Part shown: piece after piece, positions 1-11,920 of the stretch
How positions within the stretch are numbered: position 1 is the first letter of the stretch
How the letters are laid out: every line of letters starts with the position of its first letter
Assembly (NCBI GenBank): GCA_964058805.1
Contig: CAXKVV010000114.1
Location: 186,001-250,000, forward strand
Direction of reading: 5' to 3'
DNA length: 64,000 nucleotides
From: Schoenoplectus triqueter
Lineage: Eukaryota > Streptophyta > Magnoliopsida > Poales > Cyperaceae
The notes under the pieces: model-generated
The model's database searches: none
Seen by the model: the letters and a program-made list of their open reading frames with translations, nothing else
What the model was told of the DNA's origin: nothing
Program-made: the position numbers and the translations under genes

Positions 1-2624
1 ATATCTTTTGTGATCCATCATTGTTCTTTCAAAATAAGGGAAAAGGAAAAAGGAGGAAAAGTGAGAAGGCAAAAACTAAAGAGACGTTACACTTCTTATA
101 TTTTAAACGTATATTTTTAAACGATTCAGAATGCACTGTGCACACTAGATGTCAATATCAACTGAAGTCTTTTTGTGGCCCAACATATGGTTGTAGAATT
201 ATTTTACTTCTATTCAATACCTTTTGATGTACTACTTAGGAACACTCTCACTTATCAAGTTCATAGTATTATATAAACAAAATATCCTTGACATGAAACA
301 AATAAAAATTGCGATCAACGAAGCCAGAATTTACTTCCTCTTTGAAGTTGAGATCATAAGAGTGGTCTTTTTCACTGTAGAACTCTGATGCAGCAACATC
401 CATTCCAATCACAACCTGCCAAATGTCTATGAAGACGAATAAAAAAGAACAAGCCATCGATTAAAGAGAAATGATTTATTTCCTAGAGAAATTGGATGGT
501 AAACAAACCTTGCCAGTATATCCAGCTTTTGCAATAGCAGTCTTCAAAAGCTCAAGACCCTCTTTGTTCTCCTACAATCCATAATAAACAAGAAGAGAAA
601 TGTATAAATAAGCTATCAAGCAAGTATTTGATTCTCAAAGAAAAGAGGAAAATAAAGACCTGGATATTGGGAGCAAAACCACCTTCATCTCCCACATTTG
701 TAGCATCCTGACCATATTTCTTCTTTATCACAGCCTTTAATATAAGAACAATGTTAAAACATGAAGTAAACATCACAAATAGAAAACAAAGAAAGATAAA
801 AAGTTCTAAATTTTATATGAAGGAAAATTTTAACCTTCAGATGATGATACACTTCTACACCCATCTTCATTGCTTCCTTGAAGGATGAGGCACCAACTGG
901 AAGAATCATGAATTCCTAAACAAAGATTAATTAAATAAAAAATAAATAAAGGAAACAATTGAAAATCTAAATATATAGAAAATGCACAATGATACTTTAT
1001 TGTCTGATTATTGTTACCTGCATGGCGAGCTTGTTACCAGCATGTGACCCACCATTAATAACATTGAAAGCTGGCACAGGGAGTACCAGGTGCTTATTTC
1101 CAGCAAGATTGGCGATGTGCTACAAGTAAAAGAGAATAAATTGGAGATGATTTGCTATGTATGTAAAAATTGAGAATGAGATCACATCAGGAAAGAATAA
1201 AGGTTCATACCTGATAAAGGGGGGTCTTTTTGACACTGGCTCCAGCTTTGCATACAGCAAGTGACACAGCCAATATTGCATTTGCACCAAGCTAGAATTT
1301 GCATGCCAAGTAAGTATAAAATTAGTTTGCTAAAACATACGACTATAAGATCACGCAAAACAGCCCATGAACAACTGGACGTTAGAGAAAAGAAAGGTAC
1401 CTTTTGTTTGCACCAGCCCCACTCATTCGAAGTTCCATCAAGTTGTTGCACCATGTAATTATCAATTTGGGTCTGTTCTGTTGGGTCCTGTCGAAGTTAC
1501 ATAATATTGTTGAAACCTTCTACCATTTATACTCTAAATAATTTGAAAAAAAAAGAGTGACCAGATAGAAAAAAAAAGAGAGATGAAGGTAACATGAACC
1601 TTGCCAACTAATGCAGATCCAATGATAGCATTTACATTCTCCACAGCCTAAAATTGAATAATATAAATGAGATGTAAATTGCGCATTGACTAAATTTATG
1701 AATTGCCACAAGAAAAAGAGCACATATGTATTGCATTTGAAATACATCACAAAACTGAATAATAGAAAGATATAAGCTAAGTACCTTAAGAACCCCTTTT
1801 CCCAAGTAGTCAGATCCACCATCTCTCAACTCCAAAGCTTCATAAACACCTAGATTTGACATGATATACCAAAAAGGAAATTTTCATAACCTAACAATTA
1901 TTTCTTATTATATGAGAAAACAAAAGCATATGCATTGTTGTTTAAGATACCTGTTGAGGCACCACTTGGGACAGCTGCCCTCGCAAAGGTTCCATCAGAC
2001 AAACAAACATCCACCTACAAGTTCAATGAGATAAAGGAAACAAAATTTTGCACTATAGCTGTAAATCTAAAACAAATTCCACTTATTTACACTCCAGACC
2101 TTCCTCGAAAAATTGCACATTTCAAATATAGTTATTGCTTCTCTATTGATGAAAGCTTTTATCCAAGAACACAATGAGTAATCATTTTATAAATCATATA
2201 TGTCATTTACATTTTCGATTCATTCTGTGAAAAAATACAGAACTCCAAGTGTCAAGCAACTTAAAGGATACTAAATTTAAACCAAAACCATATCTCTCCA
2301 ATAAACTAATGAAACCGTTAAGATCGACCAAATCAGGTTAGCTTCTTGAGACTAAGAATCTGTTCGGCCTAGGGTTTACGGCAGGTTTAAGATACCGATG
2401 AATATTCAAACACGAGAAAACGAAGGAGAATAAACGATCAAACAGAAGTAACGCTCCTATTCGTTCAAATAACAGTCTGGGAATTGCCAGATTGAAACAC
2501 TAATTTCTATTCGATCGCTAAAGTAAAGATCAGTCAAAACATAGAGAAAACAAATTACCTCAACCGTCGGATTACCACGGCTATCAAAGATCTGTCTGGC
2601 CTTGACGCACTTGATCGTCGCCAT
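1..2624 (-). CDS. ENO: Enolase (phosphopyruvate hydratase), 5' part of gene, 12 exons visible
   Basis: Enolase interconverts 2-phosphoglycerate and phosphoenolpyruvate in glycolysis. There is no N-terminal extension, so this is the cytosolic type. Exons on the minus strand, all with GT-AG borders and continuous frame: 2559-2624, 1951-2014, 1785-1849, 1600-1647, 1401-1487, 1211-1291, 1018-1119, 835-915, 660-734, 509-571, 335-415 and 1-25 (partial). The protein begins [19 protein letters not shown]. Visible signatures are the mobile active-site loop SGASTG (39-44), His163 in GGSHAGNK, Glu215 in GDEGGFAPN (general acid/base region) and the metal ligand Asp250 in GMDVAASEF. About 279 of roughly 445 residues are in the window. 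The last part, with the catalytic Lys and two more metal ligands, lies beyond the left edge. No stop or frameshift is seen, so it looks functional. It is divergent from the small gene at 3414. Confidence 0.97.
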
Positions 2625-3301
2625 TTCTGCTCCAAACTGAGATTCTTCCGCAAAATAAAGAGAGATCTCTTGTTTCTTCTATTAAAATGGAAGAGGAGAC
2701 GATGGTAGCCTGGTAGGGAGGTTTTAGTGATGTCACAGGGACAGCGGTGGCGGATGCAAATATGTATTTATTATTTATTTAATATTTAATGGTGAAGCGT
2801 GCGGGCATAGGTGGGTCCCACTACTTTCAGGAAAATATTGACCGTTGGATTTGAAAGGTCACGGATTTTAAGGGTAGGATAGGGAAAGAACAGAAACAAA
2901 TACTAGTCGATCATTTTTGTTTAAACCAAGTCTATATAACTCTTTGACTTGATAGATGAATATTGGGACCGGCGAAGGCAGTTAGTAAGGATCCTGAAAA
3001 GTACGCTATGAGCCGAGCACATGAACATATTTCCCTGGCATTTAAGAGAAATTAAGGCCGAGATATGCTGTTGTGTTGAACCTGGGCTTTTGTATACCTC
3101 AACAGTGAGTGATCCACGGGCCGATGTATCTGATGATCAACCCACTACACAAAAGACAATTACAAAAGCGACGTAGAAGGTCCGTAAGATCGTTGAGCCG
3201 TTGACTATAAACTCCTTCCCCAGGAAGGAAGAACATCGAAAACAAATAATTTAGAAGAAAAAAGAAAAAGAAACTTCTCCAGCACACAGCTTCACTGCAC
3301 A
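2625..3301. promoter_or_regulatory. Shared intergenic region between divergent enolase and small membrane-protein genes
   Basis: This is the head-to-head region between the enolase start (minus) and the gene at 3414 (plus). It should hold the enolase 5' UTR and promoter. A TA-rich stretch near 2760-2790 is the nearest TATA-like sequence upstream of enolase in minus orientation, about 140-160 bases from its start codon. That assignment is an inference. No ORF of note and no repeat were seen. Confidence 0.5.
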
Positions 3302-3308
3302 TATAAAA
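3302..3308 (+). promoter_or_regulatory. Probable TATA box of the small acidic membrane-protein gene
   Basis: TATAAAA lies about 110 bases upstream of the ATG at 3414. That is a normal plant spacing if transcription starts near 3335. It also supports the gene being real and read on the plus strand. Confidence 0.6.
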
Positions 3309-3413
3309 GCAACAGACTTCAAAATTCCCTCCTCCACCACAAACCACACTCCCTATCTATCTCTAGATACATTATTTCATTTTCCAAGGGGAAAAAATAC
3401 AGAGGTGAAGAAA

Positions 3414-3779
3414 ATGCTACAATTGACTCTATCAGCGTGGAATCCATCTGTTCTTGCTTTCTGCTTGTGCCAGTTGATTGTAGTGGTTCTGTTGCTGAGC
3501 GGAAGCATAGACAGCAACAAGCAACTGGATATCAATTACATAGACAATGTGTACAAGAGTGGAACTGCAATTACAGGCTTAGAAGATGGAAGTGGAGATG
3601 ATGAGAAGAAAAAAAGTGCTCACATGTTGGATGATGATGGCAATGATGAGCGTATGAATGATGCTGGTGATGATGATGATGACGATGATGGCAAGGATGT
3701 TGATCAATTGAGGAAGAGAGTGGAAGATTTTATTCAGAGAATGAACAGAGTGTGGAGAGAAGAGAAGGAACTTAGATGA
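3414..3779 (+). CDS. Small plant membrane-anchored acidic protein of unknown function (121 aa)
   Basis: The function is not known. The single-exon ORF has its first ATG at 3414; an in-frame GTG at 3405 is not a plausible plant start. Residues about 11-30 form one hydrophobic segment (VLAFCLCQLIVVVLLL), either a signal anchor or a signal peptide. Residues 57-95 are strongly acidic, with a run of seven Asp (86-92) encoded by GAT/GAC repeats. The C-terminus has an amphipathic motif, RKRVEDFIQRMNRVWREEK, of the kind found at the end of short plant proteins in the DUF4408/DUF761-like group. That family link rests on the motif pattern only. A TATA box lies upstream (3302) and an AATAAA 15 bases after the stop (3794). 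Confidence 0.75.
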   Translation: MLQLTLSAWNPSVLAFCLCQLIVVVLLLSGSIDSNKQLDINYIDNVYKSGTAITGLEDGSGDDEKKKSAHMLDDDGNDERMNDAGDDDDDDDGKDVDQLRKRVEDFIQRMNRVWREEKELR

Positions 3780-3793
3780 CTAGCCATGTATTG

Positions 3794-3799
3794 AATAAA
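3794..3799 (+). terminator. Probable polyadenylation signal (AATAAA)
   Basis: AATAAA follows the stop codon of the small gene at 3779 by 15 bases, in plus orientation. Placement is plausible, but plant poly(A) signals are loose. Confidence 0.45.
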
Positions 3800-5560
3800 T
3801 ATTATACTCCTATTAGGAGACTCAAAGTATGTATATTGATGTAAATTTTGTGTCATTATTCTACTGAAATTCAAGTGATTTGTTCTGAAAACTTCAATGT
3901 TTGGTATTTTAGAGATAAATAACTGATGCCTATGTGTTATGAAAAGTCCGTAATATACTGTCAACATTAGTTCTCATTTAAAAACAGAGTAGCGAACGCA
4001 TCTCATATTCTCATTAAGGAAATAAAAAGAAGAAGACAACACGGTACAAGTTAACTTAAATCATCACTTCAAATAGAGATGATCAGCGTTACTGTGTTAG
4101 CTTGAAAGATGAAGCAACCAATAAACATATGTTGCTTATTATAATGATTATTGTTCATGTCATTAATTAAGAAAAGAATAAATGTCTAAACACTTCGTAC
4201 CTTCAGGCCATGCTCGACCACAGAACTGTTGAGCTGGGGAAAAAAAATAAAAATAAAAATCTCTGAGCCAATTTTTTTCCCCATCTGCACAATGAAATCT
4301 AGTTCAAAACCCACAACTGTCACCAATCCCTTCGACTGGCCGAACAGGCCCTCAATGTCTCCACTTCAAGCCCAAAGGAATGACAAATTTACATTGGCAT
4401 TAAGTTGTAAATAATCAGGGTGTGTAGTGCTAACTTGTAAATAATCAGGGTGTCTTCAAGCCTCTAAAAAAGGTCATGTCGTATACATTACTGATCATTA
4501 ATTAAAATTTGTAGTTATTATTACATTAATTATTCAAGTCCAACAATTATATGTTTTTTTTAAATTTCATTAACGAATAAGGAATACAATGAGTCATAAT
4601 ATTAAATTTGAAATACATTTCATTGTTTTAATCTTTTTAAGCACAAGTTTTATTTTTATTTTTTTCAAACCTTACAAAAATAAAGTACCGAACTCATAAC
4701 CCAGGCCTCCATAATTAGGGACACTAGGATTATTTTTCCTCATGTTTGTAAACTTATAGCTATGCATAAAGCAATTTACTGTCACGCTAATATTCAATTT
4801 CCAATTCTGATTTCAATGTAGATCATTAGGGATATAGAATGAGGGGTTTAGAATTCAAATATTATTTTCTGTCTCTTTGATTGAAAAACAAGAAATTTGT
4901 TGTTTGCTTAATTTAAGGATATGATATAAATTTTATAATGATAACATTGCAATCTTATAGATATTTGATTGCTCTTTGGATATATCTGTTGTGTTAATTT
5001 TCTAAAACATTTTGTTGCTATGTTGGTTGGTGCTGAATCGTTATAATTTTATTATGATTTTTTTTGTTTTATTTTTTTTTACGTTTGGTTGTTTTGTTGG
5101 ATGGTTATTGAGGGCTTCTCACTTTTTTATTTCTAGCTTAAGCTTTGTTAGGTAGGTTTTGACATTTGTACGTGATTCATGTCTATCATAACACATTTCA
5201 TCTAGATTTTGTGAAGTATTGAAAAGTCGTGATTCTTGAATTTTATTTAATTTAATCCTTGTAACCTTTGTTTCTACAATCGCCTATTCACCTGGTCATG
5301 TGTCTCCTTCAACTGAGAACGCAACTCGTCTAACCCTTTATCGTTATTACCCCTTTCGCCTTAATTCTCCATCATTTGTTATATTACAAAAGGAGGTACT
5401 AACTTCCTTTTATATTACAGAAGGTAGACACTAGAAAACTTAGCTTCTTCGAAAAAGGTAACGAAAACTTGAAATATGGCAGTCTAGAATGTGGCTTTAC
5501 TAGTTGATGGTAATTAGGCAGGTACCAGTTCTTCTATTCAGGCAATTCTATCGGACGAAG
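3800..5560. other. Intergenic, AT-rich; short tandem duplication near 4404-4455
   Basis: No gene was recognised. A unit of about 31 bases containing TTGTAAATAATCAGGGTGT occurs twice in tandem near 4404-4455. The rest is unstructured AT-rich sequence. Confidence 0.55.
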
Positions 5561-5589
5561 CAGCATTAGCTATTTAGCATACCATATTT

Positions 5590-5930
5590 CGATTTGAACA
5601 CCTTGCCATTTCTGTCTCTCGGCCTCAGCCGTGTCCTCAGCACCCCCAAAACCTTTGCATGCCATAGAAACTCACTGATAATTCCCCATGCTCTCTTTAT
5701 CAAGCTTGTTCAAGCCCTGTTAGCCCGGTCAATCCCTCATTTATGTTTTGATTGAAATGAGTTTGACTAGAACGCCTCTCCTTCTACAGGCCAAGGGAGG
5801 GCTTTGTGTTACAAGTGTAATTAACTCTAATACATTCAATTCCTGGTCGCTTCATTCTCTGGATCTCAAACTGTTTGACGAATTGCCTCAACCAAACCTC
5901 GTCCTCTACACCTCTTCTATGGATGTTTAA
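5590..5930 (+). pseudogene. Possible relic of a pentatricopeptide repeat (PPR) protein gene
   Basis: The frame ending at 5930 carries LKLFDELPQPNLVLYTSSMD. This matches the common plant PPR pattern in which 'LFDE-P-PN-V-YTS-ID' spans the junction of two PPR motifs. Upstream sequence in other frames (for example an 'LFIKLVQALLARS'-like stretch near 5695) hints at more of the same gene, but with stops and frame changes. Intact PPR genes run for hundreds of codons without a break, so this would be a short, decayed fragment. A chance match to the motif is possible. Confidence 0.35.
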
Positions 5931-7503
5931 TTCAGATTAGTCTGAGCTCCCTTTTTTGCTCTTCCACCAATTCATGTCAGTTATGTAGATTCTGTACTGG
6001 AAGCTAGAAAAAAATTACTGCAGAAGCTAAAACCGGAGACTTATTTAGCTAAATTCTTTTCTGTAAACATAAACCATTAGTACTTGATACTTCAATTTGA
6101 CCTGACAAGAATAGCTGTTTACTGATTACCCATAAATTGAACCAAGATATTGTGTAACTCAATTTCTCAAGCTGCCAAACTCAATTTCTTTGACTTAACT
6201 CGAAACCCAGTCAACATGTCCATGCACATCTTCACAAAACAGTTTTGTGTTTCATCAAAGAATATTGATTTTTCTTTCATTCTGTTTTTAGTTTCTGTTG
6301 AAATCCTTTATGAGCAAGGAATTTCTCTTGATTCCTTCCCACAAATAATTGTGATCCTTCAGCATATGCTGACATTATAGTTTTCGGTCAAGGATGAGGC
6401 TTTGTGCTGGCACACCAAATCAGAAAACCTATTCATGATCAGAATCAAACAGTACAGACCATATTCGCTGCCCACTGCACGCATGATGTGCAGTACTATA
6501 GAGGATATGAAGTCTACAATTACTTGGATATCGTCCAAGAAGGACATTGTGCTCTCATTTTATCCAGTGCAAATGAAGAGATGAAATTAATGCTGGTGAA
6601 TTTCAAGGGGGTGCTATGGAGGTCAATCTCCTAACTTATTGGGTTTATCATGATACCATGCTTTGTGTCCATAACAGATGGAAGCTTTTGCTCTTCTCAT
6701 GTCAGGGAAAGAACTGCTCAGTTGGAATCAGTCTTAAATCGGAATGTGTTTTTCTTTCTGACTTGCAGGGGATGGTGACAGCTGTTTCTGTGCCGACCCC
6801 CCCCCCCCCCCCCCTCTCTAGATGCTGACTGGAGAGCATTTTCCTTGCTGTCAGAAGTGTGGATGATTTTTAAGCATAACCCCGAGTGAATCATTCAGAA
6901 GCGTCGATTATTCTGGCATACCTATCCGTTATTTGTAGGTCTCTAGATTCGGGTATAACTGAATGTATTGTAAGCATGAATTATTTTGTCTTGCTGTGAT
7001 GCCTACGGGCCCCTTAAAGGAATTTGTCAAAAGAAAAATGCTAATTTTCAGAAAATTAATATTACGCAATTAAAAGGTGCTTTAGGAATATTACATTTGG
7101 AGATTAGACATTGTTGGCAAGAGTTGAAGTGAGATTGATAGCTAGTTGCACTAGTTGGGTGTATGATTTTGTGGTTTGAATTGTACTGTCAAATGCACAG
7201 CACCAAAGTAAGAACTTGAAGGTTTCATAATTGCATTCGGCTTGACAATGATGGCCCAGAAACCATCGGAAATCAGTCAATTTTATTAGCCTATCTTTGT
7301 TAATGCATTTGGATACATGGGAAGATGGAAAACAACAAGGGCGTTGCGGGCTCAATTTTCAATTGAAAGTAAAAATTAAGGGGTCCAATTTATTCTCCAA
7401 TTTCAAAAAGAAATATAGTTTCTGGCTCAAAATTTGGGCCCAAGTCTCTTTATCTGACTCCGCCATTCTTATTATTTGTTGGATAATAAATCTTGTGCTT
7501 TAT
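5931..7503. other. Intergenic; no recognised gene, contains a poly-C run
   Basis: Several short overlapping ORFs at 6402-6634 show no family signature. The only distinctive element is the C18 tract listed separately. No transposon ends were recognised here. Confidence 0.5.
6797..6814. repeat. Poly-C tract (18 C)
   Basis: An uninterrupted run of 18 C residues, unusual in this AT-rich window. The minus strand is G18, which can form G-quadruplex structures and is prone to slippage. The true length is uncertain in sequencing. Confidence 0.9.
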
Positions 7504-7758
7504 GGGTTTGTTTGGCACAACATGAAATAGCAAAAAGTAGAAATAAAATTGTTATTCCGACGAAATAATTTGCCAAACGAATTTTAGACTAAGTAAAAAA
7601 ATGCGGAATAGTGCTAATCCGATATACCAACTTATAGGTGGAATACCGAATTAGCTCTCGTCGGAATAGCGATTATTGTTTGATTATATTATATTTATGA
7701 TTATAATTTATTATTATATTCATATTATGATTATTATTTATTATTATTATCATCATTA

Positions 7759-7789
<31 letters not shown>

Positions 7790-8906
7790 TCGTTACCATT
7801 AGTATTATTATATTATTTATTATTATAAATATAATTTTAATATTATATTATTATATTATGAATATAAATATAATTATTTTATTATTTTATTATTATGATC
7901 AAGATTATTTATTATTATATTATGATGATTATGATTATGATTATGATTATTATTACTTATTATTATTTTATTATGTCATATTATATTATTATATGTTGAT
8001 TATAGTTATGATTAATTTATTATTATATTATTATAATTATAATTATTTTTAATTTTTTTATGTTTATGATTATATTTTTATGATTATATTATTATGATTA
8101 TGATTATGGTTATATTATTATGATTATGACTATAATTATTATTATCATGATTATGATTATGATTATATTATTAAAATTATGATTACTTATTATTATTATA
8201 TTCTATAATTATGATTGTAATTATAATTTTTTATTATTATATTACTATATTATGATTATGTTTATATTTTTATTATATTACTATTATAATATTATTATTT
8301 ATTATGATTATTTTTTATTACTTTATTATTATTTTATTATGTTGTATTATATTATTATATCTTGATTATAGTTATGATTAATTTATTATTATATTATTAT
8401 AATTATTTTTATGATTATGATTATATTTTTATTATTATATTATTACGATTATGATAATGGTTATATTATTAGGATTATGATTATAATTATTATTATCATG
8501 ATTATGATTATTATATTATGATTATACTATTAAAATTATGATTACTTATTATTATTATATTATTATAATTATGATCGTAATTATAATTTTTATTATTATA
8601 TTACTATATTATGATTATGTTTATATTTTTATTATATTACTATTATAATATTATTATTTATTATAATTATTTTTTATTACTTTATTATTATTATTTTACT
8701 ATTATGATTATTATTTTACTATTATTATTATCATCATCATTATTAGTATCATAATTATTCATATTTTAACTATTCTGAGTAACAACTGTCAAACGATATT
8801 TTCGCTCTTCCGAATAGTCAAGAATACAACTCTTCTATCACTTTTCCAAAAAAAATAATATTCTATCACTCTTCCAAATCTATTTCTTGATTTGTCAAAC
8901 GGACCC
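7504..8906 (+). mobile_element. PIF/Harbinger-like non-autonomous element with microsatellite core, copy 1
   Basis: The left end GGGTTTGTTTGGCACAA and the right end TTGTCAAACGGACCC are imperfect terminal inverted repeats. The element is flanked by TAT on both sides (7501-7503, 8907-8909). An inverted copy at 36159-37519 has matching ends and TTA on both sides, which fits the three-base target sites of Tourist/PIF-Harbinger elements, although TAT is atypical. Subterminal sequence such as 'gtgctaatccg…ggtataccgg' is shared by both copies. The interior is ATT/ATG repeat. There is no transposase, so it would have been moved in trans. Confidence 0.75.
7680..8765. repeat. ATT/ATG microsatellite-like core with a ~366-bp internal duplication
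   Basis: About 1.1 kb of almost pure A/T with interspersed ATG/ATC triplets. Landmarks such as 'ttgattatagttatgattaatt' occur near 7995 and again near 8361, giving a direct internal duplication of about 366 bp. The same duplication is visible in the inverted copy near 36600 and 36970. Confidence 0.85.
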
Positions 8907-11650
8907 TATTAGAATTATTTGCTTTTAAGATTTTGCCCCGGAGAATAAGAAAACTTATTAATTTCAAAACTTACATTTTTACAAAACAATTTTCATTTCT
9001 AATACATAATTTTGAAAGATTAAATGTGCATAATAATAATAATATAATGGGTCACATACTATTTCATTCGGAAAAAAATAAAAAGATGTTGATTTCATTT
9101 AAAGAGAAATGAATCTAACGGACAATAAAATCCATGGCGTGGCGCCATACATGCATGCATAAGAAATTTGAGATCTTAAGCCACTTTACATATCATCAAA
9201 TTCAAATTGTTTTAGTAAAAATGAGAGTTCAGGCTACTCAATTTTTAAATATCCATAATAAGGATTAATATTTGAGTTTTGAATCTGCATAGGTTATATA
9301 CCCATAATGGTTTTCAATCAAATTTTAAATAACCATAATAATCTACTCCAAATTGTTTGAAAATTTTTCATCGTTAGATTCTAGACACAAAGAGCTATAG
9401 AATTTACAGATCATATGCTCATGGTGGTTATTGTTTGTCTACCTTATTCAAAATTGCCTCAAAATTTATGCATTTTGTAATAAAAAAATTTATGACTAAA
9501 ATCCATAATTATTTAGGTCTTTTCTCTTCTCAATTTTCTAAACTAAGTTTTGGACTTGGATTTGAAATAAATCTATATTTCATAAGGATATTCATATCTT
9601 ATTTTAATATGTAGAATATATATTATTCTCATTTTCCCGCTAGATAGTCACATCATTTGACATAATAATATATTCTTTTTAATTTTCTGTTCAGTTGGTG
9701 TGATCTATAATAGGATCCATATTGTGGTGGCAATAAGATAAAAAAAATTATTTCATAAATTGTAAGTGATATTCTACTTATAATTTACAGATATTCAAAT
9801 AACATAGACATTTCATAACCTTTTTACAAAAATGTCTTATAGTAATGTAATATTTATCATTACTTGTATTAGTTCCTTGCATTATGATGTTTTGATTAAT
9901 AAAAATTAAGACTATATCATCTTTATATTATAATTATTTCTTAGTCTCAATTAAGTAAATTATAAATTATAACTATATTTTAGTTATGCTGGATTCATTT
10001 ATGTTTCTAGTTTATCCTTGAGGTCCAAAAAATATCATTTCTCATTGTTAATAAGTGACAATAATATTATTGACATTTTTTTTTCTGCACAAGCAACATA
10101 TAAAGAATTATTATTTTTATCATCACTTGTTATAAGCAGTTTTTTAATAGTAATTATGTTATACATTCCTCATGTGAAAATGATACATATCTCATTCTTG
10201 AGATCAAATACATGATGAAAATATTAAAGACACAAACACAATCCATATATTGTTTCATTTATTAGGTCTATTTAATATATAAGTGTTTTATATATTTGTG
10301 TTGTTAAATAATATTTTTTATCAATATTTACAGAAATACAATGTCCTTTTAATCAATACGACAATCTTATATGATATATTAGTATTCATACTAACATAGT
10401 AATATATAAGATTCATAGATATTTTAGAATTATATATTTATTTATTTTATTTAGTCATGTGGTTGAAGACCATCTTCTCGAACACTTCTAGATGTAAATA
10501 TAAAACTTAAATAATAAAATATAAATATTTTTTTCATAAAATACAATATATAAAAATAATCATCATAATGTAGCTTTTAGAATAAAAATCTAACATTCAC
10601 GCAATCAATTAATGGAATCCCACCAAACTTAGGGATCCATTTTTTTTGTTTCCTTTTATTCTCCAACAATTCGATATTATTCCTTGGAGGAATAAATATG
10701 GTGGTGTTAACGGCCCGAGCATCCTTGAAGTCTTTGTTTATTCCATGTATTTGATATGATACTCTTAGCTAGTTGCACAGCATCGCAACCTCACATGCTA
10801 GAACAGTACATCTAGGAAGAAATTTTCATCTCCAGTTATACCAAATTCGAGATGTATATCCCCACTCAGACCGTGAAGTAAAAAAAATAAAATAAAATAA
10901 AAAATCTTGTATGGTAATCCATTTTACAAATTCATCTTTCTCAGATAATCAGAACTTAGGCTTGTTTGTTTTCAAATTAGCCAACGATTCTTTAGAAGAG
11001 AATTTAAGAAGAAATTTGGCATTCTTCCATACTTTATTCTAAAGACGTAGACAAAATTTATTTCAATTACCCTATTCATGTTATATTCCATTATTAAGAG
11101 TTACGGAACAAGGACTGTTTCCTTTTTTTGTTCGCTTTGTCACTACTCATTCTACAAAATTAATAAGCAAAATCGGACATTTCAGAACTTCTAAAGATAG
11201 AAGATATATAATTTTATCACTATGAATGTGCATTTGCAATGCTGTGGAAACAAAAAAAAGCAAGAATAATATATTTCATAATAATTTTCCTCAAAAAAAT
11301 ATAATTCAATGAAAAAATATATTTCATAATAATTTTCCTCAAAAAAATATAATTCGTAGTAATATAATAAGAAGAGGGTTCAAATACCTAATTTTTTTTC
11401 CAGCTTCAATTGATCTATAACCATCGGTGTTGTATATTAAAATTTAATTTGTTTCTAACTTGATTTTATATACTTAAAACAAGTTTTCTCAACTATTATG
11501 GATACCTGATAAATTCAATTTCATCTTCGATTTTCTCTACTACCACTACTACATTTATGAGTACCATTTTCGCATTTCTGTTTAGCCGGGAACAAAAATC
11601 GGAGAAAGAAAAAATTAGCACATAATTAAGCAGTTTGACGTGAATATATA
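8907..11650. other. Intergenic AT-rich DNA with one 48-bp tandem duplication
   Basis: No gene or delimited element was recognised. A 48-base unit containing ATTTCATAATAATTTTCCTC is tandemly duplicated at about 11267-11362. The rest is low-complexity AT-rich sequence with stops in all frames. Confidence 0.55.
11267..11362. repeat. 48-bp tandem duplication
   Basis: Two nearly identical adjacent units, with landmarks ATATTTCATAATAATTTTCC at 11271 and 11319, each followed by the same A7 run and ATATAATTC. It is a simple slippage or replication duplication. Confidence 0.85.
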
Positions 11651-11920
11651 GAGTTAGGCTATGATGCTATGCATAGCACAAATCGTTCTCATGTAATGAA
11701 TTATTTTTTTATTCTCAAAGTTTAAATGATCAATTTGAATAATTCAAAATAATTTTTATATAAAAAATTGGTTCAAGATCAAGTTTTAAATTTTTTGAAT
11801 TTTTTACTCTTTTTTAAGATAGTTTGAAAATTCTCTTTTTGAACAGCTCATAATAATTAAATCAAGTGATTTTCAAACTATTTTAAAAATAATAAATAAA
11901 TTTAATCCCTAACAAGTTCT
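11651..11920 (+). mobile_element. MITE family C, right-truncated copy
   Basis: It starts after a TATATA stretch with a terminal sequence GGCTATGATGCTATGCATAG. It contains a central inverted segment ('gatagtttgaaaat' / 'attttcaaactat'). The part around 'aataattaaatcaagtgatttt' matches the element at 20669-21043. The right arm lacks the terminal repeat, so this copy is truncated or degraded. Confidence 0.5.

Noticed and set aside
3405..3413. GTG start giving a 124-aa version of the small protein
   Set aside because: Plant nuclear genes start at ATG. The first in-frame ATG is at 3414.
7858..8052. ORF rich in Tyr, Asn and Leu
   Set aside because: A translation artefact of the ATT/ATG microsatellite core.
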